DNA of 11,996 nt from Acidobacteriota bacterium (GCA_011523485.1 WTGR01000094.1:1-11996); one strand, 5' to 3'. Shown: positions 1 through 10,266, counted from the stretch's first letter. Notes: generated by a model from the sequence alone, not told the origin. A program made the numbers and translations.

Positions 1-1338
<1,338 letters not shown>

Positions 1339-1343
1339 ACGGA

Positions 1344-1357
1344 CGCCCGCCGGGGCG
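1344..1357 (+). terminator. Small GC hairpin just after gatB, possible weak terminator
   Basis: Six bases after the gatB stop, CGCCC (1344-1348) pairs with GGGCG (1353-1357) around a GCCG loop. The stem is only 5 bp and no U-tract follows directly; the nearest T-run is TTT at 1372-1374. It could be a weak terminator before the promoter at 1373, or chance in GC-rich DNA. Confidence 0.22.
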
Positions 1358-1372
1358 CCTCGTGACGGCGGT

Positions 1373-1402
1373 TTGACAGAGCGAAGCCCCGGTCGCTAGA
1401 CT
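1373..1402 (+). promoter_or_regulatory. Sigma70-type promoter upstream of the 103-residue ORF
   Basis: A perfect -35 hexamer TTGACA (1373-1378) is separated by 18 bp from TAGACT (1397-1402), which matches the -10 consensus at four of six positions including the first TA and the last T. Transcription would start near 1409, only about 10 nt before the ATG at 1419, giving a very short leader without a visible Shine-Dalgarno. It lies in the only gene-free gap of any size on this arm (1339-1418) and would drive the small ORF and probably the kinase-rnr-selB series. Confidence 0.6.
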
Positions 1403-1418
1403 GTCTGAATACGAACCC

Positions 1419-1730
1419 ATGCCGCTGACCAACAGCGAGCCTCCCCGCTCGCCGCATCCCGACAGTGGCTGCCTGGTTCGCGCACCTTCCGCTCGATCCG
1501 ATTTCTACAGAGAAGAGTTGCGCAAGCATTGGCAGTGCCTGGACCAGCAGCGCGAGTACTACTCGCAGAAGACGATGACCGACGTGGACGCGGCCCTTCG
1601 CAAGCTGATGGCGAACGTGGATCGCTTGTGCGCCCGCGAGCACGGTGACGAGGTCGTCAGCCGCCTGCTGCGGCAGATCGACGGCGTGACCCGCCTGTCG
1701 GCTTCTTCGGGCCGGCAACCGACCCACTGA
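1419..1730 (+). CDS. Hypothetical small protein, 103 residues, not recognised
   Basis: I do not recognise this protein. The first 28 or so residues are Pro/Ser-rich and look disordered. From about residue 29 (SDFYREELRKHW) to about 92 it is strongly amphipathic and helical, rich in Glu, Arg, Lys, Gln and Leu, including QQREYYSQKT, DAALRKLMANVDRL and EVVSRLLRQI. This suggests a helical hairpin or short coiled coil. There is no signal peptide or membrane segment. Two Cys (in HWQC and DRLC) are not arranged as a metal site. The second half has strongly GC-biased third positions, as expected for a real gene; the first third is less biased, so the true start could lie further in. A TTGACA/TAGACT promoter sits just upstream. 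The glycerate kinase frame opens right after its TGA, so the two may be co-transcribed. Confidence 0.6.
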   Translation: MPLTNSEPPRSPHPDSGCLVRAPSARSDFYREELRKHWQCLDQQREYYSQKTMTDVDAALRKLMANVDRLCAREHGDEVVSRLLRQIDGVTRLSASSGRQPTH

Positions 1731-1818
1731 CATCTCGAGCCTTCTTCTGACTCTCGCAGGCCTGCGGCGCCACGCTCCGGACATCGTACGCGAAGGTATC
1801 GCGGCGGCCGGGGCGTCG

Positions 1819-3051
1819 ATGCTCGTCGCAAGAGCCTTGCGGGCAGGCGCCGTGGACGAGGCGATCGGCGACCGGACCCCGTTGGTCGTGGCAGCCGGCA
1901 AGGCCGCGTCGGAGATGGCGTCGGCGTTCGTCTCCGTGGTGCCGCGGGCGGGCGAGCGGGGGCTCGTCGCGTCTCCGCAAGCCGGCGGTGCGGCCGGGAG
2001 CCTCGAGTGGTTCGACGTCGGACATCCCGTGCCCACCGTGGGGAGCGTCGAGGCCGGGCGCCGCGCCCTGGCGCTGGCCGGCGGTCTGGGGCCGAACGAG
2101 GTCCTGGTGCTGCTGCTGTCGGGCGGGGCCTCGGCCGGGCTCGCGGTGCCGATCGCCGGTCTGACCCTGGAGGACAAGTCGGCGGTGACCGACGTCCTGC
2201 TGCGGGCAGGCGTCGCAATAGACGGGCTCAACTGTGTGCGCAAGCACCTGTCCGCGATCAAGGGCGGCCGGCTTGCGGTGGCGGCCGGAGGCCGCGTCGT
2301 GACCCTGGCGATCTCCGACGTCGTCGACCCGCAACCGGACGATCCCGCGGTCATCGGCTCGGGACCGACGACACCCGACTCGACGACGTTCGCGGAGGCG
2401 CTGTCGATCTGCCGGGCAGCGGACGGAGCGGGCACGCTGCCGCGGGGTGCGCTGGAGGCGCTCGAACGGGGCGTCCGCGGCGAACTCGAGGAGAGCCCGA
2501 AACCGGGGGATGCCCGGTTCGCCGGCGCCCGTTACCACTTGATCGGCAGCCGGCGGGATGCCGTCGAGGGCGCGGTGCGCAGGGCCCGGGAGCTGGGCTA
2601 CTCCGTGACGGTCGTCGACGAGCCGGTGACCGGGGAGGCGCGCAGAGCGGCCGAAGGCTACGTGAGGACCATTGCACGCCTGGCGCACGAGCAGCCGCGG
2701 CCGCTGTGCATCGTGTCCGCCGGGGAGACCACGGTGCAGGTCAAGGGCCCGGGGCGGGGCGGGCGCAACCAGGAGTTCGCCCTCGCCGCCGCCTTCCACC
2801 TGGCGCGGCGGTTCCCGGACGCGGTGGTCGCCAGCGTCGGTACGGACGGCATCGACGGTCCGACCGACGCCGCCGGCGCCCTGGTCGATACCTCGACGCC
2901 GGGCCGAGCGGCCGAGCGCGGGTTGCACCGGCCCGAGCACTACCTGGCCGCGAACGATTCCTACACCTTTTTCGAGGCGTTGGGCGACCTGATCTGCACA
3001 GGGCCGACCGACACCAACGTCGGCGACCTGCAGGTCGCATTGATCGGGTGA
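1819..3051 (+). CDS. Glycerate 2-kinase, MOFRL family (DUF4147 + MOFRL domains)
   Basis: Phosphorylates D-glycerate with ATP, typically to 2-phosphoglycerate, feeding glycerate from serine, glyoxylate or sugar-acid breakdown into lower glycolysis; cytosolic. Older annotations call the family hydroxypyruvate reductase (TtuD). From the ATG at 1819 there are 410 residues. The N-terminal domain shows VVAAGKAASEMA (about 23-34), GHPVPT, the glycine loop LLLSGGASAG, VRKHLSAIKGGRLA and AISDVVDPQPDDPAVIGSGP. The C-terminal MOFRL domain has SAGETTVQVKG, GRGGRNQEFALA, GTDGIDGPTDAAGALVD and a TGPTDTNVGDL end. The start is uncertain: in-frame codons upstream (from 1762, reading LRRHAPDIVREGIAAAG) look like the first helix of the family, but there is no ATG, GTG or TTG between the in-frame stop at 1687 and 1819. 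A CTG start at 1762 or 1747 is possible. The stop overlaps the rnr start by 4 bp. Family certain; 2- versus 3-phosphate product inferred from family. Confidence 0.93.
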   Translation: MLVARALRAGAVDEAIGDRTPLVVAAGKAASEMASAFVSVVPRAGERGLVASPQAGGAAGSLEWFDVGHPVPTVGSVEAGRRALALAGGLGPNEVLVLLLSGGASAGLAVPIAGLTLEDKSAVTDVLLRAGVAIDGLNCVRKHLSAIKGGRLAVAAGGRVVTLAISDVVDPQPDDPAVIGSGPTTPDSTTFAEALSICRAADGAGTLPRGALEALERGVRGELEESPKPGDARFAGARYHLIGSRRDAVEGAVRRARELGYSVTVVDEPVTGEARRAAEGYVRTIARLAHEQPRPLCIVSAGETTVQVKGPGRGGRNQEFALAAAFHLARRFPDAVVASVGTDGIDGPTDAAGALVDTSTPGRAAERGLHRPEHYLAANDSYTFFEALGDLICTGPTDTNVGDLQVALIG

Positions 3052-5300
3052 CGGCCGACGCCCCGATGGTCACCGCGGACGAGCTCCTCGATACGTTGCG
3101 CCGGGAGGTGGACCATCCCGCCACGGTGCGCGAGTTGATGGAACGGCTCGGATGGCGTGCCAATCAGCGCGCGACGCTTCGCCGCCGACTCCGGGCTCTC
3201 GTCGAGCGGGGCGATCTGATCCGCATTCGCGGTCATCGCTACGGGCTGCCCGACCGGATGCACCTGGTTACCGGCCGCGTGCACGTGCACCCGCGCGGCT
3301 TCGGATTCGTCGCCCCGGATCATCCGGTGGATGGGATCGCCGGCGACGTCTACATCGCGGGGACCAATCTGAACCAGGCGATGCATGGCGACCGGGTCGT
3401 GGTCCGGGTGGAGCGGCGGAGCGAGCCCGGACGGGTCGAGGGCCGGATCCTGCGAATCGTGGAGCGGGCGACCGCGCAGCTCGTCGGCCGGTACGAGGCG
3501 GACGGCGCCGGCATCGGCTACGTCGTACCGCTCGACCGGCGCCTGCCGATGGACGTGCAGGTGCCGCGCGACGAGCAGGCCGGCGCGCAGATCGGCGATA
3601 TGGTCGTAGCGGAGCTGACACGCTTTCCGACCGCGACGCGGGGTCCGCTGGGCCGGGTGATCGAAGTGCTCGGAGCATTGGATACGCCCGGAGTGGACGT
3701 TCGGGTGGTACTGCGCGCGCACGGAATTCGGGACGCTCACGACCCCGATGCCGTTGCCGAGGCACAGGGGCTGGGGGAGACGCTGCGGTCCCGCGACCGC
3801 AAGGGACGGACCGACTTCCGCCGTCTCACCACGGTCACGATCGACGGCGAAACGGCCCGCGACTTCGACGACGCCATCACCCTCGAGCCGCTCGCCGGCG
3901 GCAACGCGCGCCTTGGGGTGCACATCGCGGACGTGTCGCACTACGTGGCCGACGGCAGCGCCCTCGACCGAAGCGCCGCCGAGCGGGGCACGTCCGTCTA
4001 CTTTCCGGATCGCGCGGTGCACATGTTTCCTCCGGAGCTGGCCACGGGGCTGTGCAGCCTGAAGCCGCGGGTCGATCGTCTGGTGCAGTCGTGCGTCATG
4101 GAGATCGACCGCGCCGGCGAGGTGGTGGGGTACGAAATCCACGACGGCATCATTCACAGCAACGCCCGCATGGCCTACACCGACGTCGACGCGCTCCTGC
4201 GCGATCCCGCGTCACCGGCGGGGCAGAAGTACGCGGACATCGCGCCCTTCCTCGTCTCGCTGGGGGCGCTGGCCGCGATTCTCACGGAGCGCCGGCGGCG
4301 GCGCGGGGCCATGGACTTCGACGTGCCGGTCGCCCGTTTTCGACGCGACGACGCCGGCCGTGTTGCGGCGATCGTCGCCGATGAGCGCACCACGGCCCAC
4401 CGGATCATCGAGGAGTTCATGCTCGTCGCGAACGAGACGGTGGCGGAACACCTCGTCCGGCAGGAGATGCCGGCGCTGTTTCGCGTGCACGAGCGCCCCG
4501 ACCCGGCCAAGGTAGAGGCGTTCGAGGAGTTCGCAACGTCTCTCGGCTACAGTCTCGCGGCGCCGCCCGATGCAATCGCGCCGACGCACTTCCAGAGGCT
4601 CCTCGAACGGCTGCGCGGCAGGCCGGAGGAACGACCCGTCGCCCGCCTCATGCTGCGAACGATGCGCCTCGCGCGGTACGAGCCGGACAACCACGGCCAC
4701 TTCGGGCTGGCGGCGGCATCCTACACGCATTTCACGTCGCCGATTCGACGGTATCCGGACCTGATCGTGCATCGGGCGCTGCGGGCGAGCCGCCGGCCCG
4801 CGCAATCGGTGGAACGGATGCGCCGGTGGTCGGAGGCTCTGCCGGAAATCGCACGGCGGACGTCCGAGCTGGAGCGGCGGGCCGAGGACGCGGAGCGCGA
4901 GCTCGTCCACTGGCAGATGGTCCGGTTCATGGCCGACAAGGTGGGCGGCGAGTTCACCGGCTACGTGGTCGGCGTCACTGCGTTCGGCCTCTTCGTCGAG
5001 CTTGTGGAGCAGTTCGTCGAAGGGCTGGTTCACGTGTCGAGCATGGCGGACGACTATTACCGCTACGTCGAGCGCCACCACCTCTGGCAGGGCGAGAACA
5101 CCGGCAAGGTCTACCGGCTCGGAGACCGCGTGCGGGTGCGGCTCGTGCGCGTGGATACCGCGCACCGCCAGCTCGACCTGGCCCTGACCGACGTGCTGAA
5201 CGCGGTGCGGCCGTCGGGCCCGGGGAGCGCTGCGCGCTCTCGCCGACCCGCGAGGAGCGATCGGCGGCGGCGCGGCGCCGGGCGGGGACAGCGTCGATGA
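3048..5300 (+). CDS. rnr: Ribonuclease R (RNB-family 3'-5' exoribonuclease)
   Basis: Processive 3'-to-5' hydrolytic exoribonuclease that degrades structured RNA, including rRNA fragments and tmRNA-tagged messages; cytosolic. About 750 residues from GTG 3048, within the RNase R range. Order: winged-helix-like N-terminus (about 9-65), two cold-shock/OB domains (from about 76, starting [12 protein letters not shown], to about 215), RNB catalytic domain (about 255-580), S1 domain (about 633-711, starting [20 protein letters not shown]) and a short Arg-rich tail. The catalytic motif [13 protein letters not shown] carries all four metal-binding aspartates (D266, D272, D274, D275 in this numbering), followed by HIADVSHYV, so the enzyme should be active. 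The HTH and basic tail favour RNase R over RNase II. GTG 3048 was chosen because it overlaps the kinase stop as GTGA, implying translational coupling; ATG 3066 is the alternative. The open frame upstream to 2007 is a shadow of the kinase gene. Confidence 0.96.
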   Translation: MTADAPMVTADELLDTLRREVDHPATVRELMERLGWRANQRATLRRRLRALVERGDLIRIRGHRYGLPDRMHLVTGRVHVHPRGFGFVAPDHPVDGIAGDVYIAGTNLNQAMHGDRVVVRVERRSEPGRVEGRILRIVERATAQLVGRYEADGAGIGYVVPLDRRLPMDVQVPRDEQAGAQIGDMVVAELTRFPTATRGPLGRVIEVLGALDTPGVDVRVVLRAHGIRDAHDPDAVAEAQGLGETLRSRDRKGRTDFRRLTTVTIDGETARDFDDAITLEPLAGGNARLGVHIADVSHYVADGSALDRSAAERGTSVYFPDRAVHMFPPELATGLCSLKPRVDRLVQSCVMEIDRAGEVVGYEIHDGIIHSNARMAYTDVDALLRDPASPAGQKYADIAPFLVSLGALAAILTERRRRRGAMDFDVPVARFRRDDAGRVAAIVADERTTAHRIIEEFMLVANETVAEHLVRQEMPALFRVHERPDPAKVEAFEEFATSLGYSLAAPPDAIAPTHFQRLLERLRGRPEERPVARLMLRTMRLARYEPDNHGHFGLAAASYTHFTSPIRRYPDLIVHRALRASRRPAQSVERMRRWSEALPEIARRTSELERRAEDAERELVHWQMVRFMADKVGGEFTGYVVGVTAFGLFVELVEQFVEGLVHVSSMADDYYRYVERHHLWQGENTGKVYRLGDRVRVRLVRVDTAHRQLDLALTDVLNAVRPSGPGSAARSRRPARSDRRRRGAGRGQRR

Positions 5301-5304
5301 CCCG

Positions 5305-5323
5305 CCGACGTCCGCCGCGTCGG
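5305..5323 (+). other. Short hairpin in the rnr-selB gap
   Basis: CCGACG (5305-5310) pairs exactly with CGTCGG (5318-5323) across a 7-base loop in the 36-bp gap before selB. No U-tract follows, so it is unlikely to terminate transcription. It might modulate selB translation or be chance in GC-rich sequence. Confidence 0.2.
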
Positions 5324-5336
5324 GCGTGACCGTGCG

Positions 5337-6017
5337 ATGATCGGATCCGTGAAGCACCTCGTGGTCGGCACCGCCGGCCACATCGACCACGGCAAGAGCA
5401 CTCTCGTCGAGGCGCTGACGGGGATCGATCCGGACCGGCTGCGGGAAGAGAAGGCCAGAGGGATCACCATCGACCTCGGCTTCGCGCCGTACCGGCACGG
5501 CGACACGCAGCTCGCGTTCGTCGACGTACCGGGGCACGAGCGGTTCGTCCGCAACATGCTGGCGGGGGCGAGCGGCATAGACTGCGTGCTGCTCGTCGTC
5601 GCGGCCGACGAGTCGGTCATGCCCCAGACCCGCGAACACTTCGACATCTGCCGCCTGCTGGGGGTGGGCGGCGGTCTGGTGGCGCTGACCAAGGCGGATC
5701 TCGTGGACGAGGAGACGCTGGAGCTCGTGCGCCTGGAGACCCGGGAGCTGATAGCGGACTCGTTCCTCGACGGCGCCGCACTGGTACCGGTTTCGGCCCG
5801 TACCGGGGCCGGGCTCGACGACGTACGGCGTGAGCTCGCCGCGCTGTCGGACGGCGTCTCCGGGCGGGCGGACAGCGGCATCCCCCGGCTGCCGGTGGAC
5901 CGCACGTTCAGCGTCAAGGGGTTCGGGACGGTGGTCACCGGCACCCAGGCGTCCGGCGTCATCGAGGGCGAGGGCGAGCTCACGTTGATGCCCGCCGGCC
6001 GGCGGGCATCAACGTGA
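5337..6017 (+). CDS. selB: Selenocysteine-specific elongation factor SelB, 3'-truncated at the palindrome axis
   Basis: SelB is the GTPase that delivers Sec-tRNA(Sec) to UGA codons marked by a SECIS hairpin. The G domain is complete: P-loop GHIDHGKS (14-21), SelB-typical RGITIDLGF switch I (41-49), DVPGHE (63-68), TKAD (118-121) and SAR (153-155). Domain II begins near [19 protein letters not shown] (from about 182). Native sequence stops at the axis (codon 221 spans it); the remaining Arg-Arg-Ala-Ser-Thr and TGA at 6015 come from reading into the inverted arm. SelB is normally about 600-650 residues, so most of domain II, domain III and the winged-helix SECIS-binding region are absent, and this product could not function. 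I take ATG 5337; GTG 5349 ([11 protein letters not shown]) is an equally family-like start. RGITIDLGF and [15 protein letters not shown] separate it from EF-Tu. Confidence 0.93.
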   Translation: MIGSVKHLVVGTAGHIDHGKSTLVEALTGIDPDRLREEKARGITIDLGFAPYRHGDTQLAFVDVPGHERFVRNMLAGASGIDCVLLVVAADESVMPQTREHFDICRLLGVGGGLVALTKADLVDEETLELVRLETRELIADSFLDGAALVPVSARTGAGLDDVRRELAALSDGVSGRADSGIPRLPVDRTFSVKGFGTVVTGTQASGVIEGEGELTLMPAGRRAST

Positions 6018-6660
6018 GCTCGCCCTCGCCCTCGATGACGCCGGACGCCTGGGTGCCGGTGACCACCGTCCCGAACCCCTTGACGCTGAACGTGCGGTCC
6101 ACCGGCAGCCGGGGGATGCCGCTGTCCGCCCGCCCGGAGACGCCGTCCGACAGCGCGGCGAGCTCACGCCGTACGTCGTCGAGCCCGGCCCCGGTACGGG
6201 CCGAAACCGGTACCAGTGCGGCGCCGTCGAGGAACGAGTCCGCTATCAGCTCCCGGGTCTCCAGGCGCACGAGCTCCAGCGTCTCCTCGTCCACGAGATC
6301 CGCCTTGGTCAGCGCCACCAGACCGCCGCCCACCCCCAGCAGGCGGCAGATGTCGAAGTGTTCGCGGGTCTGGGGCATGACCGACTCGTCGGCCGCGACG
6401 ACGAGCAGCACGCAGTCTATGCCGCTCGCCCCCGCCAGCATGTTGCGGACGAACCGCTCGTGCCCCGGTACGTCGACGAACGCGAGCTGCGTGTCGCCGT
6501 GCCGGTACGGCGCGAAGCCGAGGTCGATGGTGATCCCTCTGGCCTTCTCTTCCCGCAGCCGGTCCGGATCGATCCCCGTCAGCGCCTCGACGAGAGTGCT
6601 CTTGCCGTGGTCGATGTGGCCGGCGGTGCCGACCACGAGGTGCTTCACGGATCCGATCAT
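5980..6660 (-). CDS. selB: SelB fragment, mirror copy, truncated at the palindrome axis
   Basis: Identical to the selB fragment at 5337-6017, on the opposite strand, with ATG at 6658-6660 (GTG alternative at 6646-6648). It contains the full G domain and the first strands of domain II, then runs through the axis into the left arm and stops after the same artificial Arg-Arg-Ala-Ser-Thr tail. The two selB frames converge and overlap by 38 bp (5980-6017). Two identical fragments broken at the same codon and joined 3' end to 3' end argue that this is one gene read twice, not two paralogues. Confidence 0.93.
   Translation of the reverse strand: MIGSVKHLVVGTAGHIDHGKSTLVEALTGIDPDRLREEKARGITIDLGFAPYRHGDTQLAFVDVPGHERFVRNMLAGASGIDCVLLVVAADESVMPQTREHFDICRLLGVGGGLVALTKADLVDEETLELVRLETRELIADSFLDGAALVPVSARTGAGLDDVRRELAALSDGVSGRADSGIPRLPVDRTFSVKGFGTVVTGTQASGVIEGEGELTLMPAGRRAST
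5987..6010. repeat. Palindrome axis: GC-rich self-complementary core inside selB
   Basis: The axis lies between 5998 and 5999, within a core reading CCGCCGG|CCGGCGG. On the left arm the codons leading into it encode Met-Pro-Ala-Gly of SelB domain II. SelB and EF-Tu-like domain II proteins often continue with Arg soon after this turn, and the first codons past the axis happen to read Arg-Arg. The genome may therefore contain a natural GC palindrome of about 12-16 bp here, which could have let a single strand snap back and self-prime, or let an assembler turn round (inference). Confidence 0.8.
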
Positions 6661-6673
6661 CGCACGGTCACGC

Positions 6674-6692
6674 CCGACGCGGCGGACGTCGG
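6674..6692 (-). other. Short hairpin in the rnr-selB gap (mirror copy)
   Basis: Mirror of 5305-5323: 6-bp perfect stem, 7-base loop, no T-run. Carries no independent evidence. Confidence 0.2.
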
Positions 6693-6696
6693 CGGG

Positions 6697-8949
6697 TCAT
6701 CGACGCTGTCCCCGCCCGGCGCCGCGCCGCCGCCGATCGCTCCTCGCGGGTCGGCGAGAGCGCGCAGCGCTCCCCGGGCCCGACGGCCGCACCGCGTTCA
6801 GCACGTCGGTCAGGGCCAGGTCGAGCTGGCGGTGCGCGGTATCCACGCGCACGAGCCGCACCCGCACGCGGTCTCCGAGCCGGTAGACCTTGCCGGTGTT
6901 CTCGCCCTGCCAGAGGTGGTGGCGCTCGACGTAGCGGTAATAGTCGTCCGCCATGCTCGACACGTGAACCAGCCCTTCGACGAACTGCTCCACAAGCTCG
7001 ACGAAGAGGCCGAACGCAGTGACGCCGACCACGTAGCCGGTGAACTCGCCGCCCACCTTGTCGGCCATGAACCGGACCATCTGCCAGTGGACGAGCTCGC
7101 GCTCCGCGTCCTCGGCCCGCCGCTCCAGCTCGGACGTCCGCCGTGCGATTTCCGGCAGAGCCTCCGACCACCGGCGCATCCGTTCCACCGATTGCGCGGG
7201 CCGGCGGCTCGCCCGCAGCGCCCGATGCACGATCAGGTCCGGATACCGTCGAATCGGCGACGTGAAATGCGTGTAGGATGCCGCCGCCAGCCCGAAGTGG
7301 CCGTGGTTGTCCGGCTCGTACCGCGCGAGGCGCATCGTTCGCAGCATGAGGCGGGCGACGGGTCGTTCCTCCGGCCTGCCGCGCAGCCGTTCGAGGAGCC
7401 TCTGGAAGTGCGTCGGCGCGATTGCATCGGGCGGCGCCGCGAGACTGTAGCCGAGAGACGTTGCGAACTCCTCGAACGCCTCTACCTTGGCCGGGTCGGG
7501 GCGCTCGTGCACGCGAAACAGCGCCGGCATCTCCTGCCGGACGAGGTGTTCCGCCACCGTCTCGTTCGCGACGAGCATGAACTCCTCGATGATCCGGTGG
7601 GCCGTGGTGCGCTCATCGGCGACGATCGCCGCAACACGGCCGGCGTCGTCGCGTCGAAAACGGGCGACCGGCACGTCGAAGTCCATGGCCCCGCGCCGCC
7701 GCCGGCGCTCCGTGAGAATCGCGGCCAGCGCCCCCAGCGAGACGAGGAAGGGCGCGATGTCCGCGTACTTCTGCCCCGCCGGTGACGCGGGATCGCGCAG
7801 GAGCGCGTCGACGTCGGTGTAGGCCATGCGGGCGTTGCTGTGAATGATGCCGTCGTGGATTTCGTACCCCACCACCTCGCCGGCGCGGTCGATCTCCATG
7901 ACGCACGACTGCACCAGACGATCGACCCGCGGCTTCAGGCTGCACAGCCCCGTGGCCAGCTCCGGAGGAAACATGTGCACCGCGCGATCCGGAAAGTAGA
8001 CGGACGTGCCCCGCTCGGCGGCGCTTCGGTCGAGGGCGCTGCCGTCGGCCACGTAGTGCGACACGTCCGCGATGTGCACCCCAAGGCGCGCGTTGCCGCC
8101 GGCGAGCGGCTCGAGGGTGATGGCGTCGTCGAAGTCGCGGGCCGTTTCGCCGTCGATCGTGACCGTGGTGAGACGGCGGAAGTCGGTCCGTCCCTTGCGG
8201 TCGCGGGACCGCAGCGTCTCCCCCAGCCCCTGTGCCTCGGCAACGGCATCGGGGTCGTGAGCGTCCCGAATTCCGTGCGCGCGCAGTACCACCCGAACGT
8301 CCACTCCGGGCGTATCCAATGCTCCGAGCACTTCGATCACCCGGCCCAGCGGACCCCGCGTCGCGGTCGGAAAGCGTGTCAGCTCCGCTACGACCATATC
8401 GCCGATCTGCGCGCCGGCCTGCTCGTCGCGCGGCACCTGCACGTCCATCGGCAGGCGCCGGTCGAGCGGTACGACGTAGCCGATGCCGGCGCCGTCCGCC
8501 TCGTACCGGCCGACGAGCTGCGCGGTCGCCCGCTCCACGATTCGCAGGATCCGGCCCTCGACCCGTCCGGGCTCGCTCCGCCGCTCCACCCGGACCACGA
8601 CCCGGTCGCCATGCATCGCCTGGTTCAGATTGGTCCCCGCGATGTAGACGTCGCCGGCGATCCCATCCACCGGATGATCCGGGGCGACGAATCCGAAGCC
8701 GCGCGGGTGCACGTGCACGCGGCCGGTAACCAGGTGCATCCGGTCGGGCAGCCCGTAGCGATGACCGCGAATGCGGATCAGATCGCCCCGCTCGACGAGA
8801 GCCCGGAGTCGGCGGCGAAGCGTCGCGCGCTGATTGGCACGCCATCCGAGCCGTTCCATCAACTCGCGCACCGTGGCGGGATGGTCCACCTCCCGGCGCA
8901 ACGTATCGAGGAGCTCGTCCGCGGTGACCATCGGGGCGTCGGCCGTCAC
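6697..8949 (-). CDS. rnr: Ribonuclease R, mirror copy
   Basis: Residue-for-residue identical to the RNase R gene at 3048-5300, reading leftward from GTG at 8947-8949 (ATG alternative at 8929-8931) to the stop at 6697-6699. HTH, cold-shock, RNB and S1 domains and the four catalytic aspartates are all intact. Because the arms match exactly, this copy gives no independent support for a second rnr locus; count rnr once. Confidence 0.95.
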   Translation of the reverse strand: MTADAPMVTADELLDTLRREVDHPATVRELMERLGWRANQRATLRRRLRALVERGDLIRIRGHRYGLPDRMHLVTGRVHVHPRGFGFVAPDHPVDGIAGDVYIAGTNLNQAMHGDRVVVRVERRSEPGRVEGRILRIVERATAQLVGRYEADGAGIGYVVPLDRRLPMDVQVPRDEQAGAQIGDMVVAELTRFPTATRGPLGRVIEVLGALDTPGVDVRVVLRAHGIRDAHDPDAVAEAQGLGETLRSRDRKGRTDFRRLTTVTIDGETARDFDDAITLEPLAGGNARLGVHIADVSHYVADGSALDRSAAERGTSVYFPDRAVHMFPPELATGLCSLKPRVDRLVQSCVMEIDRAGEVVGYEIHDGIIHSNARMAYTDVDALLRDPASPAGQKYADIAPFLVSLGALAAILTERRRRRGAMDFDVPVARFRRDDAGRVAAIVADERTTAHRIIEEFMLVANETVAEHLVRQEMPALFRVHERPDPAKVEAFEEFATSLGYSLAAPPDAIAPTHFQRLLERLRGRPEERPVARLMLRTMRLARYEPDNHGHFGLAAASYTHFTSPIRRYPDLIVHRALRASRRPAQSVERMRRWSEALPEIARRTSELERRAEDAERELVHWQMVRFMADKVGGEFTGYVVGVTAFGLFVELVEQFVEGLVHVSSMADDYYRYVERHHLWQGENTGKVYRLGDRVRVRLVRVDTAHRQLDLALTDVLNAVRPSGPGSAARSRRPARSDRRRRGAGRGQRR

Positions 8950-10178
8950 CCGATCAATGCGACCTGCAGGTCGCCGACGTTGGTGTCGGTCGGCCCTGTG
9001 CAGATCAGGTCGCCCAACGCCTCGAAAAAGGTGTAGGAATCGTTCGCGGCCAGGTAGTGCTCGGGCCGGTGCAACCCGCGCTCGGCCGCTCGGCCCGGCG
9101 TCGAGGTATCGACCAGGGCGCCGGCGGCGTCGGTCGGACCGTCGATGCCGTCCGTACCGACGCTGGCGACCACCGCGTCCGGGAACCGCCGCGCCAGGTG
9201 GAAGGCGGCGGCGAGGGCGAACTCCTGGTTGCGCCCGCCCCGCCCCGGGCCCTTGACCTGCACCGTGGTCTCCCCGGCGGACACGATGCACAGCGGCCGC
9301 GGCTGCTCGTGCGCCAGGCGTGCAATGGTCCTCACGTAGCCTTCGGCCGCTCTGCGCGCCTCCCCGGTCACCGGCTCGTCGACGACCGTCACGGAGTAGC
9401 CCAGCTCCCGGGCCCTGCGCACCGCGCCCTCGACGGCATCCCGCCGGCTGCCGATCAAGTGGTAACGGGCGCCGGCGAACCGGGCATCCCCCGGTTTCGG
9501 GCTCTCCTCGAGTTCGCCGCGGACGCCCCGTTCGAGCGCCTCCAGCGCACCCCGCGGCAGCGTGCCCGCTCCGTCCGCTGCCCGGCAGATCGACAGCGCC
9601 TCCGCGAACGTCGTCGAGTCGGGTGTCGTCGGTCCCGAGCCGATGACCGCGGGATCGTCCGGTTGCGGGTCGACGACGTCGGAGATCGCCAGGGTCACGA
9701 CGCGGCCTCCGGCCGCCACCGCAAGCCGGCCGCCCTTGATCGCGGACAGGTGCTTGCGCACACAGTTGAGCCCGTCTATTGCGACGCCTGCCCGCAGCAG
9801 GACGTCGGTCACCGCCGACTTGTCCTCCAGGGTCAGACCGGCGATCGGCACCGCGAGCCCGGCCGAGGCCCCGCCCGACAGCAGCAGCACCAGGACCTCG
9901 TTCGGCCCCAGACCGCCGGCCAGCGCCAGGGCGCGGCGCCCGGCCTCGACGCTCCCCACGGTGGGCACGGGATGTCCGACGTCGAACCACTCGAGGCTCC
10001 CGGCCGCACCGCCGGCTTGCGGAGACGCGACGAGCCCCCGCTCGCCCGCCCGCGGCACCACGGAGACGAACGCCGACGCCATCTCCGACGCGGCCTTGCC
10101 GGCTGCCACGACCAACGGGGTCCGGTCGCCGATCGCCTCGTCCACGGCGCCTGCCCGCAAGGCTCTTGCGACGAGCAT
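8946..10178 (-). CDS. Glycerate 2-kinase (MOFRL family), mirror copy
   Basis: Identical to the kinase at 1819-3051. The first usable ATG is at 10176-10178; the possible CTG start of the conserved N-terminal helix would be at 10233-10235. Its stop overlaps the mirrored rnr GTG by 4 bp, as on the other arm. Because both arms share the missing upstream start codon, the second copy cannot tell a base error from a true non-AUG start. Confidence 0.92.
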   Translation of the reverse strand: MLVARALRAGAVDEAIGDRTPLVVAAGKAASEMASAFVSVVPRAGERGLVASPQAGGAAGSLEWFDVGHPVPTVGSVEAGRRALALAGGLGPNEVLVLLLSGGASAGLAVPIAGLTLEDKSAVTDVLLRAGVAIDGLNCVRKHLSAIKGGRLAVAAGGRVVTLAISDVVDPQPDDPAVIGSGPTTPDSTTFAEALSICRAADGAGTLPRGALEALERGVRGELEESPKPGDARFAGARYHLIGSRRDAVEGAVRRARELGYSVTVVDEPVTGEARRAAEGYVRTIARLAHEQPRPLCIVSAGETTVQVKGPGRGGRNQEFALAAAFHLARRFPDAVVASVGTDGIDGPTDAAGALVDTSTPGRAAERGLHRPEHYLAANDSYTFFEALGDLICTGPTDTNVGDLQVALIG

Positions 10179-10266
10179 CGACGCCCCGGCCGCCGCGATA
10201 CCTTCGCGTACGATGTCCGGAGCGTGGCGCCGCAGGCCTGCGAGAGTCAGAAGAAGGCTCGAGATG

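Noticed and set aside
2007..3047. N-terminal extension of the RNase R frame, which would give a 1,097-residue protein
   Set aside because: The extension lies wholly inside the glycerate kinase gene in another frame and is Arg/Gly-rich without domain features. RNase R homology begins only after 3048.
5337..6660. A protelomerase-type hairpin telomere or linear replicon end, which would also read as a perfect palindrome when sequenced through
   Set aside because: The axis cuts selB in mid-domain, no telomere resolvase gene or terminal repeat is present, and the genes are ordinary chromosomal housekeeping genes. A hairpin end would normally lie outside essential coding sequence.
5337..6660. Convergent selB frames as a sense-antisense regulatory pair or novel GTPase pair
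   Set aside because: Both proteins are identical and broken at the same codon with a tail made by the mirror junction, so the arrangement is explained entirely by the palindrome.
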